Shown here: piece by piece, positions 5,913-7,151 of the stretch
How positions within the stretch are numbered: position 1 is the stretch's first letter
How the letters are laid out: each line of letters starts with the position of its first letter
Assembly: GCA_021846605.1 (NCBI GenBank)
Contig: JAJZWQ010000155.1
Coordinates: forward strand, 1 to 7,151
DNA: 7,151 nucleotides
Reading direction: 5' to 3'
From: Bacillota bacterium
GTDB lineage: Bacteria > Bacillota_E > RBS10-35 > JAJYVN01
Notes under the pieces: generated by a model
The model's database searches: none
What the model was told of the DNA's origin: nothing
The model's input: the letters and a program-made list of their open reading frames with translations, nothing else
Made by a program: the position numbers and the translations under genes

Positions 5913-7151
5913 TGCGGGTGGAGCGCAGCCAGCGAACCTCGGCCGCAACCGGAGGTCCCGCCGCGGACGAACGCCGGGCAAATCCGCCCGGTCCCGGCGA
6001 TCGCCGCGGCGCCCGCCCCTACACGGAGATTGGAGGCCCCGCGGCAGAGGACGCCGGGGCGGCCGCGCCCGGAACCCCGGGCGGCTTCCCCGACACGACG
6101 TGCTCGCGACGCCGGTTGGTGTCGATCGCAGGGGTCGGGGCGTTGGCGGGACTGGTGGGCGGCTGCGCGCGCCCCGGCCAGTCCTCCGCGGGGTCCCGCC
6201 TCACCGTCCACAAGGCGCGACTGTACTGGGGCGGCCAACCGTTCACCGCCCTGGGCGCGAACGTGTGGCAGTTGCAGGACTACTTCTACTCAGGCGCCCG
6301 CAGCTTCACGATCGGTGGCACCACCTGGAACGGCAGCTACCCGGGTGACGCCTCCCACGGGGCGCACGTCCTCCAGCAGGCCAGCGCGTACGGCCTGCAC
6401 GTCATCCGCTTTATCGCCGGAGGGTGGAACCCCGCCTGGGTCCACGTCTGGCAGACGAACGCCGGCGCCTGGTGGCGGGCGCACGACGCCATGATGGCCG
6501 CCGCCGCCCAGGCCGGGATCTATCTGATCCCGTCGCTCCTCTTTCACCCCGGGGCGTACGCCGTCGCCACCGGCGAGTCCCACGCATCCGTCTTCCGGCG
6601 CGGCACCCGTGCCAACCGACTGGCCATGGAGTTCGTGCGGCAGTATGTGTCCCGCTACAAGGACCATCCCAACATCCTGCTGTGGGAGTTGGGCAACGAG
6701 TGGAACCTGGGAACCGCCCGCGGCCCGGTGGCCAAGCAGTATTTCCATAGCCTGGCGCAACTGCAGCAGACGATGGCGGACGTCACCGCGGCCATCCGGG
6801 ACGTCGATCCCCACCACCTGGTGGGATCGGGCAACGCCTCGCCCCCGTATGGCAACGGCCCCGTCGAGGGATCGACCCTGGGCGAGCAGCGCAAGGCGTT
6901 CATCGCCGTGAACCAGCACGTGGACGTTGCCTGCCTGCACGTCTATGCCAACGCGGGCCTGCTGGCGCCGACGCGGGTTGCCGCCTACCTCCGCACCATG
7001 GCGGCCGCGGCGCGCAGCGACCTGGGCAAACCGCTCATGGTTGGGGAGTTCGGCGAAGACTACGTCACCCACCCGCAGGCGACCTTCGTGCGCAACATCC
7101 TGGGTTCTTGGAGTTCGGGCACGTTTCCACTCGCCCTGGTCTGGAGCTGGA
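5909..7151 (+). CDS. Tat-type lipoprotein glycoside hydrolase, GH5-like (beta-mannanase/beta-glucanase type), 3' end missing
   Basis: The frame is open from ATG 5909 to the window edge (414 codons). A TIM-barrel hydrolase begins about residue 94 with RLTVHKARLYWGGQPFTALGANVWQ. Landmarks fit family GH5: Arg167 in VIRF, acid/base Glu264 in LGNEWN, His344 and Tyr346 in LHVY, nucleophile Glu380 in VGEFG, and Trp412/Trp414 at the last barrel strand. The acid/base and nucleophile are 116 residues apart, normal for the fold. Upstream lies SRRRLVS (66-72), a hydrophobic stretch and GGC with Cys86, suggesting Tat export and lipid anchoring. It likely cleaves beta-1,4-linked polysaccharide at the cell surface; mannan versus glucan cannot be decided. 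The start ATG shares ATGA with the LacI stop, with AAGAAGG just upstream; ATG 5912 or GTG 5918 are alternatives. No start codon lies between 5918 and the twin Arg, so the n-region is at least about 63 residues. Confidence 0.87.
   Translation, partial: MMRVERSQRTSAATGGPAADERRANPPGPGDRRGARPYTEIGGPAAEDAGAAAPGTPGGFPDTTCSRRRLVSIAGVGALAGLVGGCARPGQSSAGSRLTVHKARLYWGGQPFTALGANVWQLQDYFYSGARSFTIGGTTWNGSYPGDASHGAHVLQQASAYGLHVIRFIAGGWNPAWVHVWQTNAGAWWRAHDAMMAAAAQAGIYLIPSLLFHPGAYAVATGESHASVFRRGTRANRLAMEFVRQYVSRYKDHPNILLWELGNEWNLGTARGPVAKQYFHSLAQLQQTMADVTAAIRDVDPHHLVGSGNASPPYGNGPVEGSTLGEQRKAFIAVNQHVDVACLHVYANAGLLAPTRVAAYLRTMAAAARSDLGKPLMVGEFGEDYVTHPQATFVRNILGSWSSGTFPLALVWSW

Noticed and set aside
1..7151. 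tRNA, rRNA, CRISPR, insertion-sequence, phage or defence elements
   Set aside because: I looked for transposase-like proteins, terminal repeats, regularly spaced repeats and RNA-gene signatures on both strands and found none.

Overview
The window is very GC-rich bacterial DNA with tightly packed genes, GTG/TTG starts next to ATG starts, and G-rich ribosome binding sites. Exported proteins carry Tat-like lipoprotein signals, and one regulator is a GntR-LacI (AraR-type) chimera. This suits a high-GC, carbohydrate-using bacterium, possibly a high-GC Bacillota or similar lineage, but the sequence alone does not fix the taxon.

Layout: two divergent gene groups flank a long control region (about 4193-4817). 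Leftward, on the minus strand, are an ABC-type sugar-binding lipoprotein (2771-4192), a GntR-LacI chimeric regulator (1443-2579), a Gfo/Idh/MocA NAD(P)-dependent oxidoreductase (387-1421), and the start of a second oxidoreductase of the same superfamily (1-213, running off the window). The second oxidoreductase has its own candidate promoter/operator at 262-279. Rightward, on the plus strand, a LacI-family regulator (4818-5912) overlaps by ATGA a secreted glycoside hydrolase that looks like family GH5 (5909 to beyond the window end). This last gene is open to the right edge and its start overlaps the regulator's stop.

Inferred logic: the anchored hydrolase cuts an external polysaccharide (beta-mannan or beta-glucan type, not determined), the lipoprotein captures released sugars for an ABC importer whose permeases are not in this window, and the two oxidoreductases act on a sugar or polyol inside the cell. 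Each arm has its own sugar-sensing repressor. The control region contains several symmetric elements that could be operators (4336-4349, 4404-4440, 4652-4669) and a weak promoter for the LacI gene.

No RNA gene, insertion sequence, CRISPR array, phage gene or defence gene was seen. The locus is best read as a carbohydrate-utilisation cluster. The unusual points are the regulator architecture, the control region and the long N-terminal extension of the hydrolase, rather than a clearly new system.
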